Origin: Acidimicrobiaceae bacterium UBA7830
Lineage (GTDB): Bacteria > Actinomycetota > Acidimicrobiia > Acidimicrobiales > Ilumatobacteraceae
Assembly (NCBI GenBank): GCA_002501485.1
Contig: DLTS01000061.1
Coordinates: 1-30,367, forward strand
Reading direction: 5' to 3'
DNA length: 30,367 nucleotides
Shown: piece by piece, positions 16,358 through 25,010 of the stretch
Layout of the letters: the number at the start of each line of letters is the position of its first letter
Position numbering within the stretch: position 1 is the first letter of the stretch
Notes under the pieces: model-generated
The model's input: only the letters and a program-made list of their open reading frames with translations
Told to the model about the DNA's origin: nothing
Databases searched by the model: none
Position numbers and translations under genes: made by a program

Positions 16358-17224
16358 ATGAGTGATACTTCCACCACCATCCTTCCTGAAGGCTTTGTTG
16401 CGGAGAGCGTCGACGCATCAGGCCGAGTATCGATTGCAGTTCACGACCATGTTGCGATCGTGACATTTGATCGAGCTGATAAACGAAACGCCCTCGATGG
16501 GCATCAATTTGCAGCCATTGAGGCTGCCGGAGCCAAGCTGAAGACCATGGGAGATGTCCGAGTGGTCGTCCTCCACGGTGCCGGAGCGTCATTCTGCGCA
16601 GGGCTCGATTTTTCAGGTTTCGCAGCGATGGCGGGAGACGACCCCGACACGGGTGGCGATCCAAACAGCCCGGGGCGACTCACCGAATCAGGATTGACGC
16701 ACCTTGGCCAGCAAGTGTGTTGGGTTTGGCAAGAACTCGAAGTGCCGGTGATTGCAGCGTTGCAGGGCCACGCGCTCGGAGGAGGACTCCAAATCGCTCT
16801 CGGAGCCGACATTCGCGTTGCACATCCTGACACGCAGCTCTCCGTGCGTGAAGTGCACTGGGGAATCATCCCTGACATGACCGGCACGCACATTCTCGAT
16901 CGACTCGTGAGGCCCGATGTCGCTCGTGAATTGACTTATACCGCTCGAGTGCTCGATGCTCGAGAAGGCGCGGAAATTGGATTGATCACCAAACTTTCCG
17001 AGACGCCCCTCGATGATGCGCTCTCGATTGCCCGCGAGATCGCCGGACGGAATCCTCATGCAATTCGTGCGTCAAAGCGCCTTCTTTCGTCGACCTTCAC
17101 GCAGGGTGCTGGCGCCCAATTTGCAGCGGAACGCTCTGAGATTTCTGCGCTTGTTGGCACACCGAACCAAATTGAGGTCATTCAGGCAAATCTCGAAAAG
17201 CGCGTTCCGGTTCTTCACGACTGA
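16358..17224 (+). CDS. Crotonase/enoyl-CoA hydratase-isomerase family protein
   Basis: A 288-residue crotonase-fold protein. Oxyanion-hole motifs are GAGASFCAGLDF (74-85) and GHALGGGLQIALGADIRV (137-154). At the first catalytic position, where hydratases have Glu144 (rat numbering), it has Gln145; the second is Glu165 (REVHWG), and Asp173 follows eight residues later in IIPDMTG. The Glu plus Asp(+8) arrangement resembles dienoyl-CoA isomerases more than simple hydratases, so isomerase activity is as likely as hydration. The N-terminus (residues 1-22) is slightly extended. ATG 16358 has only a weak AGG upstream. Confidence 0.9.
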   Translation: MSDTSTTILPEGFVAESVDASGRVSIAVHDHVAIVTFDRADKRNALDGHQFAAIEAAGAKLKTMGDVRVVVLHGAGASFCAGLDFSGFAAMAGDDPDTGGDPNSPGRLTESGLTHLGQQVCWVWQELEVPVIAALQGHALGGGLQIALGADIRVAHPDTQLSVREVHWGIIPDMTGTHILDRLVRPDVARELTYTARVLDAREGAEIGLITKLSETPLDDALSIAREIAGRNPHAIRASKRLLSSTFTQGAGAQFAAERSEISALVGTPNQIEVIQANLEKRVPVLHD

Positions 17225-17272
17225 AACGACTATTTGACTGCGCAGATTTTCGGTATTTCACCGGAATTCTAG

Positions 17273-17337
17273 TACAATAAAATTGCCGGGCCAGCGTCGT
17301 CCCAGAGCTACATCCCCCCAAAAACTGAGTAGTGGAG
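17273..17337 (+). promoter_or_regulatory. glt leader: -10 box and ribosome binding site
   Basis: TACAAT (17273-17278, 5 of 6 to TATAAT) would start a message of about 60 nt leader. GTGGAG at 17332-17337 is 7 nt before ATG 17345. A CCCCCC run lies between them (about 17314-17319). No riboswitch structure is recognised and no good -35 is placed at 16-18 bp. Confidence 0.45.
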
Positions 17338-17344
17338 TAATACG

Positions 17345-20300
17345 ATGCCGAGCTTGATGCCTGCGCGAGGGTTGTACGACCCTCGATTTGAACACGATTC
17401 ATGTGGCGTGTCGTTTGTCGCGAATCTCCGAGGGGAACAGACAAACGAGTTGGTTCAGACTGGCCTGCGCGCCCTCACCAATCTTGAGCACCGAGGTGCC
17501 ACAGGGGCCGAGCCAGACACAGGGGATGGCGCAGGCATCTTGCTGCAAATCCCTGATCGCCTTTTTCGAAATGTTGTATCGGCAGATCTTCCGCCGGCTG
17601 GAGCGTATGCCGCTGGCATCGGGTTCCTTCCGCAGGGTGACGGCGCAGAACCAGCGAAGGCCGCGATTGAAGGCATTCTCTCCGAAGAGGGACTTGATGT
17701 CGTTGCTTGGCGTGAACTGCCCATCGACCCGTCGACCTTGGGTACAACGGCCCGCGAGGCGATGCCATCGTTTTGGCAGTTATTCTGCGCAGCACCCGAC
17801 GGCCGCTCGGGTATTGAACTCGATCGCCTGACATTTGTCGCCCGCAAACGAATTGAGCACGAACTATCCGACGTGTACTTTCCCTCACTGTCCTCGCGAA
17901 CGATCGTCTACAAAGGAATGTTGACGACACCACAGTTAAGTGCTTTCTTTCCTGACCTCACGAATCCGTTAATCGAAAGCGCGTTGTTGCTCGTGCATTC
18001 TCGCTTCTCCACGAACACCTTCCCGTCTTGGCCGCTTGCTCACCCTTATCGCTACGTCGCCCACAACGGAGAAATCAACACAGTTCAAGGCAATCAGAAC
18101 TGGATGCGCGCCCGAGAGGCCCTCGCGTCGAGCGAACTCCTACCCGGGCTTGAACGGGCCCTTCCAATTTGCACACCGGGCGGTTCAGACACCGCACGAT
18201 TCGACGAAGCACTCGAGTTACTTCATCTTGGCGGCCGCTCAATCGAGCACGCCGTCCTCATGATGATTCCCGAAGCATGGGAAAACAATTCGGAAATGGA
18301 TCAAGACCGTCGTGACTTCTATCGCTACCACGCTGCCCTCATGGAGCCATGGGATGGTCCAGCGAGTGTCACCTTCACCGATGGCGAAGTCATCGGTGCC
18401 GTGCTCGATCGCAACGGTCTTCGCCCAAGTCGCTACTGGGTAACCGATGACGACCTTGTAGTGATGGCGTCTGAAGTCGGTGTGATCGACATCGAGCCCG
18501 AAAAGATCGTGACAAAGGGCCGTTTACAGCCTGGGCGCATGTTCCTCATCGATACCCGAGAAGGTCGTATCGTTGACGACGAAGAGATCAAGAAGCGTCT
18601 CGCAGCAGAGCAGCCTTATGCCGAATGGTTAGCCGCCGGCATGGTGAGCCTTGACGATCTCCCAGAGCGTGAACATGTCTTCTTTAGTCACGACAGTGTT
18701 CGCCGTCGCCAGCAGATCTTCGGTTACACCGATGAAGAGTTGAAAGTCATTCTTTCTCCGATGGCGAAAAGTGGAATTGAGCCGATCGGCTCAATGGGTA
18801 CCGACACGCCCATGGCGGTTCTCTCAGAGCGCCCTCGACTCATTTTCGATTACTTCCAGCAACTTTTCGCTCAGGTGACCAACCCGCCACTCGACGCGAT
18901 CCGAGAAGAAGTAGTCACCGCAGTGACCTCCACGATCGGGCCGGAAGCGAACCTTCTCGAGCCCGGCCCTGAAAACTGCCGACAACTCGTCTTGCCATTC
19001 CCGATCATCGACAACGACGAACTCGCCAAAATTATTCACGCCGCAGGTGAAGGCGGGCGAGAAGAATTCGTTTCACACACCGTGCGGGCGCTGTACCCAG
19101 TCACCTCAGGAGGAGCAGGGCTTGAGCGTCGGCTCAAGGAAATCTTCGACGAAGTCAGTACCGCGATAGACGACGGCGCACGCATCATTGTTCTCTCTGA
19201 TCGAAATACCGACGAAACGTTTGCGCCAATTCCATCGCTTTTGGTGACCGCGGCTGTGCACCACCATCTTGTTCGAACGCAGCAACGCACCCAAGTTGGC
19301 CTCGTCGTCGAATCTGGTGACGCCCGTGAAATTCATCACATGGCGCTTTTGATCGGCTACGGAGCGGGAGCAATCAATCCGTATCTAGCGTTCGAAAGCA
19401 TCGAAGACCTCATTTCGGCAAACATGCACGGGCTCGGTGACGAAGACCCCGCCATAGCCATTCGTCGATATATCAAGGCGTGCGGCAAGGGAGTCGTCAA
19501 GGTCATGTCGAAGATGGGTGTGTCAACCGTCGCCTCATACACCGGCGCCCAGATTTTTGAAGCAATCGGCATCGGCGAAGACGCAATCAATACTTATTTC
19601 ACCGGAACTGTGAGTCGCCTCGGCGGAATCGGCCTCGACGAAATCGCCACCGCCGTCGCAATGCGCCATCGTTGGGCACACCCAGAACGTCCCGAGCAGC
19701 GAGCACACCGTCAACTTGAAGCAGGCGGCGAATATCAATGGCGGCGTGAAGGGGAGTACCACCTCTTCAACCCTGAAACAGTCTTCAAGTTGCAGCACGC
19801 AACCCGAGAGAAGCGTTGGGACATCTTCAAAGAATACAGCTCTCGAGTCGACGACCAGTCGGAGCGCCTCGCAACCCTCCGCGGGCTCTTCAAATTTGCA
19901 GACGACCGCACCGCCATTCCACTTGAAGAAGTTGAGTCGGCATCGTCGATCATGAAGCGCTTCTCAACCGGCGCAATGTCATACGGCTCGATCTCGGCCG
20001 AAGCCCACGAAACCCTTGCAGTGGCGATGAACTCGATCGGCGCAAAGTCGAATACCGGCGAAGGTGGCGAAGACTCCGATCGCCTGCACGACCCAGAACG
20101 CCGTTCATCGATCAAGCAAGTCGCATCGGGACGCTTTGGCGTGACCGCAGAATATCTCACCAACTCTGACGATATTCAGATCAAGATGGCCCAAGGAGCA
20201 AAACCCGGAGAGGGCGGTCAGTTGCCTGGGCACAAGGTGTATCCGTGGGTTGCGAAAACACGTCACTCAACACCAGGTGTGGGGCTCATTAGTCCGCCGC

Positions 20301-21874
20301 CACACCACGACATCTACTCGATTGAAGATCTGAAACAGTTGATTCACGACCTCAAAAACGCAAACCCGGCCGCCCGAATCCATGTGAAGCTGGTGGCAGA
20401 GATGGGTGTTGGAACGGTGGCAGCCGGCGTCTCAAAGGCGAAGGCTGATGTGGTGCTCATCAGCGGCCATGACGGCGGAACTGGTGCCTCGCCACTTACA
20501 TCCCTGAAGCATGCTGGTGGTCCATGGGAGCTAGGTCTTGCAGAGACCCAGCAGACACTGGTGATGAATGGTCTGCGCGATCGCATCACCGTGCAGACCG
20601 ATGGTCAGTTGAAAACCGGTCGAGACGTCGTCATCGCCGCACTGCTCGGCGCCGAAGAGTTTGGATTCGCTACCGCCCCTCTCGTCGTGTCTGGATGCGT
20701 GATGATGCGCGTCTGTCACCTCGACACATGTCCGGTTGGTATTGCCACTCAGAACCCGGAACTTCGGGCGCGTTTTGCTGGGAAGCCCGAATTCGTCGTT
20801 AACTTCTTCGAGTTTATTGCGGAGGAAGTGCGCGAGTTGATGGCGAGACTTGGCTTTAGGACGGTTGATGAGATGATCGGTCGGGTAGAAGCGCTCGACA
20901 TTCGGCCAGCGGTTGACCACTGGAAAGCATCGGGTCTCGATATCTCTCCAATGCTGGTTCCCGGAGACAACCGTTACGAGCAGACGCTCCACTGCACGGT
21001 TGAGCAAGATCACGGCCTTGATGAGGCACTCGACCAGAGCCTCATCGAACAGGCACGTGGCGCGATCGACGACGCAATACCGGTTGTTATCAATTCGCCC
21101 ATCCGAAATGTGAACCGGACTGTCGGAACATTGCTCGGACACGAGATCACCAAGAAGTGGCATGACGACGGGCTACCCGACGGCACGATCACCATTAACT
21201 TCACGGGTAGTGCTGGTCAGAGCCTCGGTGCGTTTGTGCCGAAGGGTGTAGACATCCGGCTATCCGGTGATGCGAATGACTACGTCGGCAAGGGTCTTTC
21301 AGGTGGACGTATCATTATTCGTCCAGATGAATCTGCTCGGTTTGTTGCAGAAGACCAAGTCATCGCCGGAAACGTCATCGGTTATGGAGCGACCGGCGGG
21401 GAAATCTTCGTTAGAGGGATCGTCGGAGAACGCTTCTGTGTGAGGAACTCCGGTGCTACTGCGGTCGTGGAAGGCGTTGGGGATCACGGCTGCGAATACA
21501 TGACTGGCGGAACGGTAGTCGTGCTCGGTGCCACAGGACGAAACTTCGGCGCAGGGATGTCGGGTGGCAGTGCATATCTATATGACCGCGACGGAGACGT
21601 TGACCGCTGCGTCAACCCAGAGATGGTTGCCATCGAGACCCTGTCAGACACCGACCGAGAGCAGTTGAAGGCCATTATTGAGCGCCATCGGGACTTCACC
21701 GGAAGCCAAACCGCCGAGCGGATGCTCGCATCGTGGAGTGTTGAAGTGAGCAAATTCAGGAAGATCATGCCGACCGACTATCGCCGAGTGCTCGAGGTAC
21801 TCGAGATGGCCGAACGCGAAGGCGTGAGTGAATCCGAAGCAATTGACCGTGTCATGGAGGCCGCTCGTGGGTGA
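17345..21874 (+). CDS. gltB: Glutamate synthase large (alpha) subunit
   Basis: A 1509-residue GOGAT large subunit, making glutamate from 2-oxoglutarate and glutamine. Cys20 (HDSCGVSFVA) becomes the N-terminal nucleophile of the glutaminase domain after propeptide removal. The amidotransferase domain spans about 20-430. A central domain follows. The FMN synthase domain has GHDGGTGASPLTS, and a [3Fe-4S] site is formed by Cys1118, Cys1124 and Cys1129 (CVMMRVCHLDTCPVG). The GXGXG beta-helix domain, about 1260-1450, ends the protein. Length is normal (about 1480-1550). gltD overlaps its 3' end by 8 nt. No anomalies are seen. Confidence 0.98.
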   Translation: MPSLMPARGLYDPRFEHDSCGVSFVANLRGEQTNELVQTGLRALTNLEHRGATGAEPDTGDGAGILLQIPDRLFRNVVSADLPPAGAYAAGIGFLPQGDGAEPAKAAIEGILSEEGLDVVAWRELPIDPSTLGTTAREAMPSFWQLFCAAPDGRSGIELDRLTFVARKRIEHELSDVYFPSLSSRTIVYKGMLTTPQLSAFFPDLTNPLIESALLLVHSRFSTNTFPSWPLAHPYRYVAHNGEINTVQGNQNWMRAREALASSELLPGLERALPICTPGGSDTARFDEALELLHLGGRSIEHAVLMMIPEAWENNSEMDQDRRDFYRYHAALMEPWDGPASVTFTDGEVIGAVLDRNGLRPSRYWVTDDDLVVMASEVGVIDIEPEKIVTKGRLQPGRMFLIDTREGRIVDDEEIKKRLAAEQPYAEWLAAGMVSLDDLPEREHVFFSHDSVRRRQQIFGYTDEELKVILSPMAKSGIEPIGSMGTDTPMAVLSERPRLIFDYFQQLFAQVTNPPLDAIREEVVTAVTSTIGPEANLLEPGPENCRQLVLPFPIIDNDELAKIIHAAGEGGREEFVSHTVRALYPVTSGGAGLERRLKEIFDEVSTAIDDGARIIVLSDRNTDETFAPIPSLLVTAAVHHHLVRTQQRTQVGLVVESGDAREIHHMALLIGYGAGAINPYLAFESIEDLISANMHGLGDEDPAIAIRRYIKACGKGVVKVMSKMGVSTVASYTGAQIFEAIGIGEDAINTYFTGTVSRLGGIGLDEIATAVAMRHRWAHPERPEQRAHRQLEAGGEYQWRREGEYHLFNPETVFKLQHATREKRWDIFKEYSSRVDDQSERLATLRGLFKFADDRTAIPLEEVESASSIMKRFSTGAMSYGSISAEAHETLAVAMNSIGAKSNTGEGGEDSDRLHDPERRSSIKQVASGRFGVTAEYLTNSDDIQIKMAQGAKPGEGGQLPGHKVYPWVAKTRHSTPGVGLISPPPHHDIYSIEDLKQLIHDLKNANPAARIHVKLVAEMGVGTVAAGVSKAKADVVLISGHDGGTGASPLTSLKHAGGPWELGLAETQQTLVMNGLRDRITVQTDGQLKTGRDVVIAALLGAEEFGFATAPLVVSGCVMMRVCHLDTCPVGIATQNPELRARFAGKPEFVVNFFEFIAEEVRELMARLGFRTVDEMIGRVEALDIRPAVDHWKASGLDISPMLVPGDNRYEQTLHCTVEQDHGLDEALDQSLIEQARGAIDDAIPVVINSPIRNVNRTVGTLLGHEITKKWHDDGLPDGTITINFTGSAGQSLGAFVPKGVDIRLSGDANDYVGKGLSGGRIIIRPDESARFVAEDQVIAGNVIGYGATGGEIFVRGIVGERFCVRNSGATAVVEGVGDHGCEYMTGGTVVVLGATGRNFGAGMSGGSAYLYDRDGDVDRCVNPEMVAIETLSDTDREQLKAIIERHRDFTGSQTAERMLASWSVEVSKFRKIMPTDYRRVLEVLEMAEREGVSESEAIDRVMEAARG
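21856..21860 (+). promoter_or_regulatory. Ribosome binding site deciding the gltD start
   Basis: GGAGG inside the end of gltB, 6 nt before GTG 21867. The frame is open back to 21828, but this site and the family N-terminus both favour 21867. Confidence 0.75.
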
Positions 21875-23318
21875 AACAACAGGTTTCCTTCAATGGGAAC
21901 GGCAACTGCCGGAACGCCGACCGGTTCCAGTTCGACTTCGTGACTGGAAAGAGGTCTACGAGGAATTTCCAGCAGACGAGGTCCGTACCCAAGCCGGTCG
22001 ATGCATGGATTGCGGCATCCCGTTCTGTAACAACGGCTGCCCGCTCGGCAATCTCATTCCTGATTGGAACGACCTTGTCTACCGTGATCATTGGCGCCAG
22101 GCCATCGAACGCCTCCACGCCACAAACAATTTCCCGGAATTCACTGGCCGATTGTGCCCGGCTCCCTGTGAATCGGCTTGCGTGGTTGGCATCAATCAGC
22201 CACCAGTCACCATCAAGCAGGTCGAGGTCGAGATTGTCGATCGAGCATTCGATGAAGGCTGGATCACCCCACAACGACCAGCCACCTTGACCGGACGACG
22301 CGTCGCCGTCATAGGTTCTGGGCCAGCGGGGCTCGCTGCCGCTCAGCAGCTCACTCGGGCTGGCCATAGCGTCACCGTGCTCGAACGCGCCGACCGGATA
22401 GGTGGGCTTTTACGGTACGGCATTCCTGAGTTCAAGATGGAGAAGCGCCACATCGATCGTCGCATCGAACAGATGTCGGCAGAAGGGACAGAGTTCCGAA
22501 CAGGTGCAATCGTTGGCGACAACATCGACATTGACGTTCTCAGAGCATCAAACGATGCGGTGGTGCTTGCATGTGGCGCAACTGCATGGCGAGACCTGCC
22601 GGTCCCTGGTCGCCAACTTCGCAACGTTTACCAGGCGATGGAGTATCTGCCACATGCCAACCGTGTGCAACTTGGTGACATCGATACCTCACCTATTGAT
22701 GTCAATGGAGGGCATGTCATCGTCATCGGCGGCGGCGACACCGGAGCCGACTGCTTGGGAACCGCGTTGCGACAAGGTGCGGCTTCTGTCACTCAACTCG
22801 AAATCATGCCTCGCCCACCAGAGGATCGCAGCGACGGCAACCCTTGGCCGCAATACGCAATGATCTACCGAGTGTCTTCAGCCCACGAAGAGGGTGGAGA
22901 GCGCATGTACAGCGTGAACACCGAGCGATTCATCGACGATGGAACCGGCGCAGTCAAAGCTCTTGCAATTCACGAGGTCGAGTTTGTTGATGGTGCGTTC
23001 AAAAAGATTGAGGGCACTGATCGTGAACTGCCGGCAGATTACGTGTTTCTTGCGATGGGCTTCGTCGGCCCAGAAAAGGGATCCTGGCTTGACACGCTTG
23101 GTGTCGACCTCGATGAACGCGGGAACATTGCTCGAGACGACAACTTCATGACATCTGTGCCCGGCGTGTTTGTCGCAGGCGACATGGGGCGCGGGCAAAG
23201 TCTCATCGTGTGGGCCATTGCTGAGGGTCGCTCGGCGGCAGCAGGTGCTGACTCGTATCTGATGAGTCAGTCACGATTGCCTGCGCCAATCAAGCCTGGT
23301 GATCGTCCACTGATGTAA
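21867..23318 (+). CDS. gltD: Glutamate synthase small (beta) subunit
   Basis: A 483-residue NAD(P)H-oxidising subunit that passes electrons to GltB. N-terminal cysteines for two [4Fe-4S] clusters are Cys46, 49, 54 and 58 (CMDCGIPFCNNGC) and Cys97, 101 and 105 (CPAPCESAC). The FAD site is VIGSGPAGLAAA (148-159) and the pyridine nucleotide site is IGGGDTGAD (287-295); GVFVAGDMGRGQSLIVWA closes the FAD domain. GTG 21867 is chosen for its GGAGG and overlaps gltB by 8 nt, ensuring coupled synthesis. Length is normal. Confidence 0.98.
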   Translation: MGETTGFLQWERQLPERRPVPVRLRDWKEVYEEFPADEVRTQAGRCMDCGIPFCNNGCPLGNLIPDWNDLVYRDHWRQAIERLHATNNFPEFTGRLCPAPCESACVVGINQPPVTIKQVEVEIVDRAFDEGWITPQRPATLTGRRVAVIGSGPAGLAAAQQLTRAGHSVTVLERADRIGGLLRYGIPEFKMEKRHIDRRIEQMSAEGTEFRTGAIVGDNIDIDVLRASNDAVVLACGATAWRDLPVPGRQLRNVYQAMEYLPHANRVQLGDIDTSPIDVNGGHVIVIGGGDTGADCLGTALRQGAASVTQLEIMPRPPEDRSDGNPWPQYAMIYRVSSAHEEGGERMYSVNTERFIDDGTGAVKALAIHEVEFVDGAFKKIEGTDRELPADYVFLAMGFVGPEKGSWLDTLGVDLDERGNIARDDNFMTSVPGVFVAGDMGRGQSLIVWAIAEGRSAAAGADSYLMSQSRLPAPIKPGDRPLM

Positions 23319-23326
23319 CCCCCTCT

Positions 23327-23343
23327 GATGGCCCCGTGCCATC
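23327..23343 (+). terminator. Hairpin after gltD, possible terminator
   Basis: GATGGC (23327-23332) and GCCATC (23338-23343) form a perfect 6-bp stem with a 5-nt loop, 8 nt after the gltD stop. There is no T-tract, so it may only be an RNA-stabilising hairpin. Confidence 0.3.
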
Positions 23344-23393
23344 GAGTTGAACGGTGTCAACATCGGAGACGCCAAAAAGCGTACGCTGTTGGA

Positions 23394-23975
23394 ATGTCTC
23401 CCCGCATCGTCATTGGCCTCACTGGCGTTCTCGTCGTCGCCATTCTCTCCGCTGGGTGTGCAGGTGGAGCCGCCTCAAGCGCCGCGACTGTTGCTCCGAT
23501 CCAGCCCACCTCGTATGTAGTGAAGGACCTTGTAACAACGACAACCACGATCGCTCCGACGACAACAACAACGGTGCCCGGACAGATTCTGGAGCCCTAC
23601 CAGCACACGATTGTCAAAAATGACAATCCTTCGTATCTGGCGGATCTCTACAACATCAACCTCTCCCAACTTAACGACGCGAACCGTTCGAATCCTGACT
23701 ACTCGGCGTTTCCTATCGGAGGGATGGTAATTATTCCGGCAGGAGGAATTATGCCTAATGCCGCTCTCGTGCTGAATGACGCCGACGCCTCAAGAGAAGA
23801 GGCGTCAGGATGTACGGTGATTGAGCACACCGTTGTGAGCGGCGACAACCCAACCGTCCTCGCGAATCAGTATTCAGTTTCGCTTGAGGATCTTGCTAGA
23901 GCAAACGCAACAAATTCCACCTACTCAAATTTCTTGCTTGGTGGCACGATCGTGATTCCTGTTGGCGACTGCTGA
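23394..23975 (+). CDS. LysM-repeat lipoprotein
   Basis: A 193-residue secreted protein. The signal peptide (MSPRIVIGLTGVLVVAILSAGC) ends in a lipobox-like LSAGC with Cys22 as lipid anchor; the -3 Ser is slightly unusual. A Thr/Pro-rich linker (48-63) leads to two LysM-like domains, about 69-117 and 142-190, each with the N-DNP, AN--N and G--IIP/VIP landmarks and clearly similar to each other. LysM binds N-acetylglucosamine in peptidoglycan, so it is probably a cell-envelope protein. Cys140 and Cys193 bracket the second repeat and could pair. The frame opens earlier (23328), but ATG 23394 gives the signal peptide, and TACGCT (23382-23387) lies 6 nt before it. It converges with the next gene, 13 bp apart. 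Confidence 0.8.
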   Translation: MSPRIVIGLTGVLVVAILSAGCAGGAASSAATVAPIQPTSYVVKDLVTTTTTIAPTTTTTVPGQILEPYQHTIVKNDNPSYLADLYNINLSQLNDANRSNPDYSAFPIGGMVIIPAGGIMPNAALVLNDADASREEASGCTVIEHTVVSGDNPTVLANQYSVSLEDLARANATNSTYSNFLLGGTIVIPVGDC

Positions 23976-23988
23976 CAACAGCGACTGT

Positions 23989-25005
23989 CTATTTTGCGCG
24001 TGGACCGAGATTGGGCCAGTCACGTTCAGGTCGGCTATTTCTTCCTGAGACTTCATGGCGCCGCCTGTCGGTAAGCATCCATTTGCGTCTCCAACTTGCT
24101 GTTTCGGGACCGCTAAGTCGGTCTGCGGACCCGGTTGAGGCTTTTCGTGCAGCAGTCCAATAATCGCTCACCGACTCCTCTGTGAGGCGCCCGACAGCCG
24201 ACTCAATTCGAGCGTTATAGCGACGAGTGTTTTCGTCCTCATATGAAGTGAGGGGTGCCCCAAAAATCACCCGGGTACGGCCTGGTCGTGGCCGTGTCAT
24301 GCCTTTGCCAAAGATTGCGCCGGTGCCCTCAATGTGGACCGGCACGACAGCAACGCCAGTTTTCGCTGAGAGGTAAGCAGCTCCACCTTTGAATGGTTGG
24401 GCCCAGCCATCTGGTGAACGACCGCCCTCCGGGTAGATCAACAAACTCCGTCCGTCATCGATGAGTTCCTTAAAGAGATCGGCAGATTGGCGTCCTGTCG
24501 CTTCGCGATCGATCGGAATTGCGTTCAAAGCAAGCGCGGAAAACGTGGCCTTCCAGCGTTTGTCAAAGAAATAGTCGGCTGCTGCGGCAACGACGAGATC
24601 CTGTCGCCATGCAGGAGGGATTGCTCGAATCATGACAACGGTGTCGAGATGGCTGTGGTGGTCGGGAGCAAAGATAAGCGGTGGCGGTTCGTCAAGACGC
24701 GAAAGGTCGGCGAGGCGATCGAGACCGTGAGCCTCAGGTCGGGCGATCACAGTCGTCATCAGTTTCAATGGCCCAGCGATAAACGCTGACCGAGCAACCG
24801 ATGCGAGAGGGCGGCGTGCCCAATCGGTTTCGAAGTTGCTGCCAAGAGTATCGGGCTTCTCGGGAAGCTCAATGCCTCGGGGCACCGTCGGAGCGCGCCA
24901 CGGGAAACCGTATTTCGCGAGGGGCTTCGTAACTGACCGAATGGTCTGCTCAGCCCGACCGGCGAACTGCTGCGCCCGAATGGTGATGTGACGTTTTGAA
25001 TTCAT
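23989..25005 (-). CDS. 1-acylglycerol-3-phosphate acyltransferase-like protein (PlsC family)
   Basis: A 338-residue acyltransferase with HX4D as HHSHLD (His116, Asp121), PIDRE at about 164-168, and YPEGGRS (191-197), then AVVPVHIEGT. Unlike the acyltransferase at 5181 it has no long hydrophobic N-terminal region. The C-terminal 60 residues are Arg/Ser-rich and probably disordered. It probably acylates a lysophospholipid or another lipid acceptor. ATG 25005 lies 5 nt after the LarA-like gene stop, so it is the last gene of the four-gene operon, and ties that operon to lipid synthesis. The Shine-Dalgarno is weak. Confidence 0.88.
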   Translation of the reverse strand: MNSKRHITIRAQQFAGRAEQTIRSVTKPLAKYGFPWRAPTVPRGIELPEKPDTLGSNFETDWARRPLASVARSAFIAGPLKLMTTVIARPEAHGLDRLADLSRLDEPPPLIFAPDHHSHLDTVVMIRAIPPAWRQDLVVAAAADYFFDKRWKATFSALALNAIPIDREATGRQSADLFKELIDDGRSLLIYPEGGRSPDGWAQPFKGGAAYLSAKTGVAVVPVHIEGTGAIFGKGMTRPRPGRTRVIFGAPLTSYEDENTRRYNARIESAVGRLTEESVSDYWTAARKASTGSADRLSGPETASWRRKWMLTDRRRHEVSGRNSRPERDWPNLGPRAK

Positions 25006-25010
25006 CAGAA

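Noticed and set aside
23976..23988. Bidirectional terminator between the LysM gene and the acyltransferase
   Set aside because: Only a 4-bp GCTG/CAGC stem is present, too weak to call.
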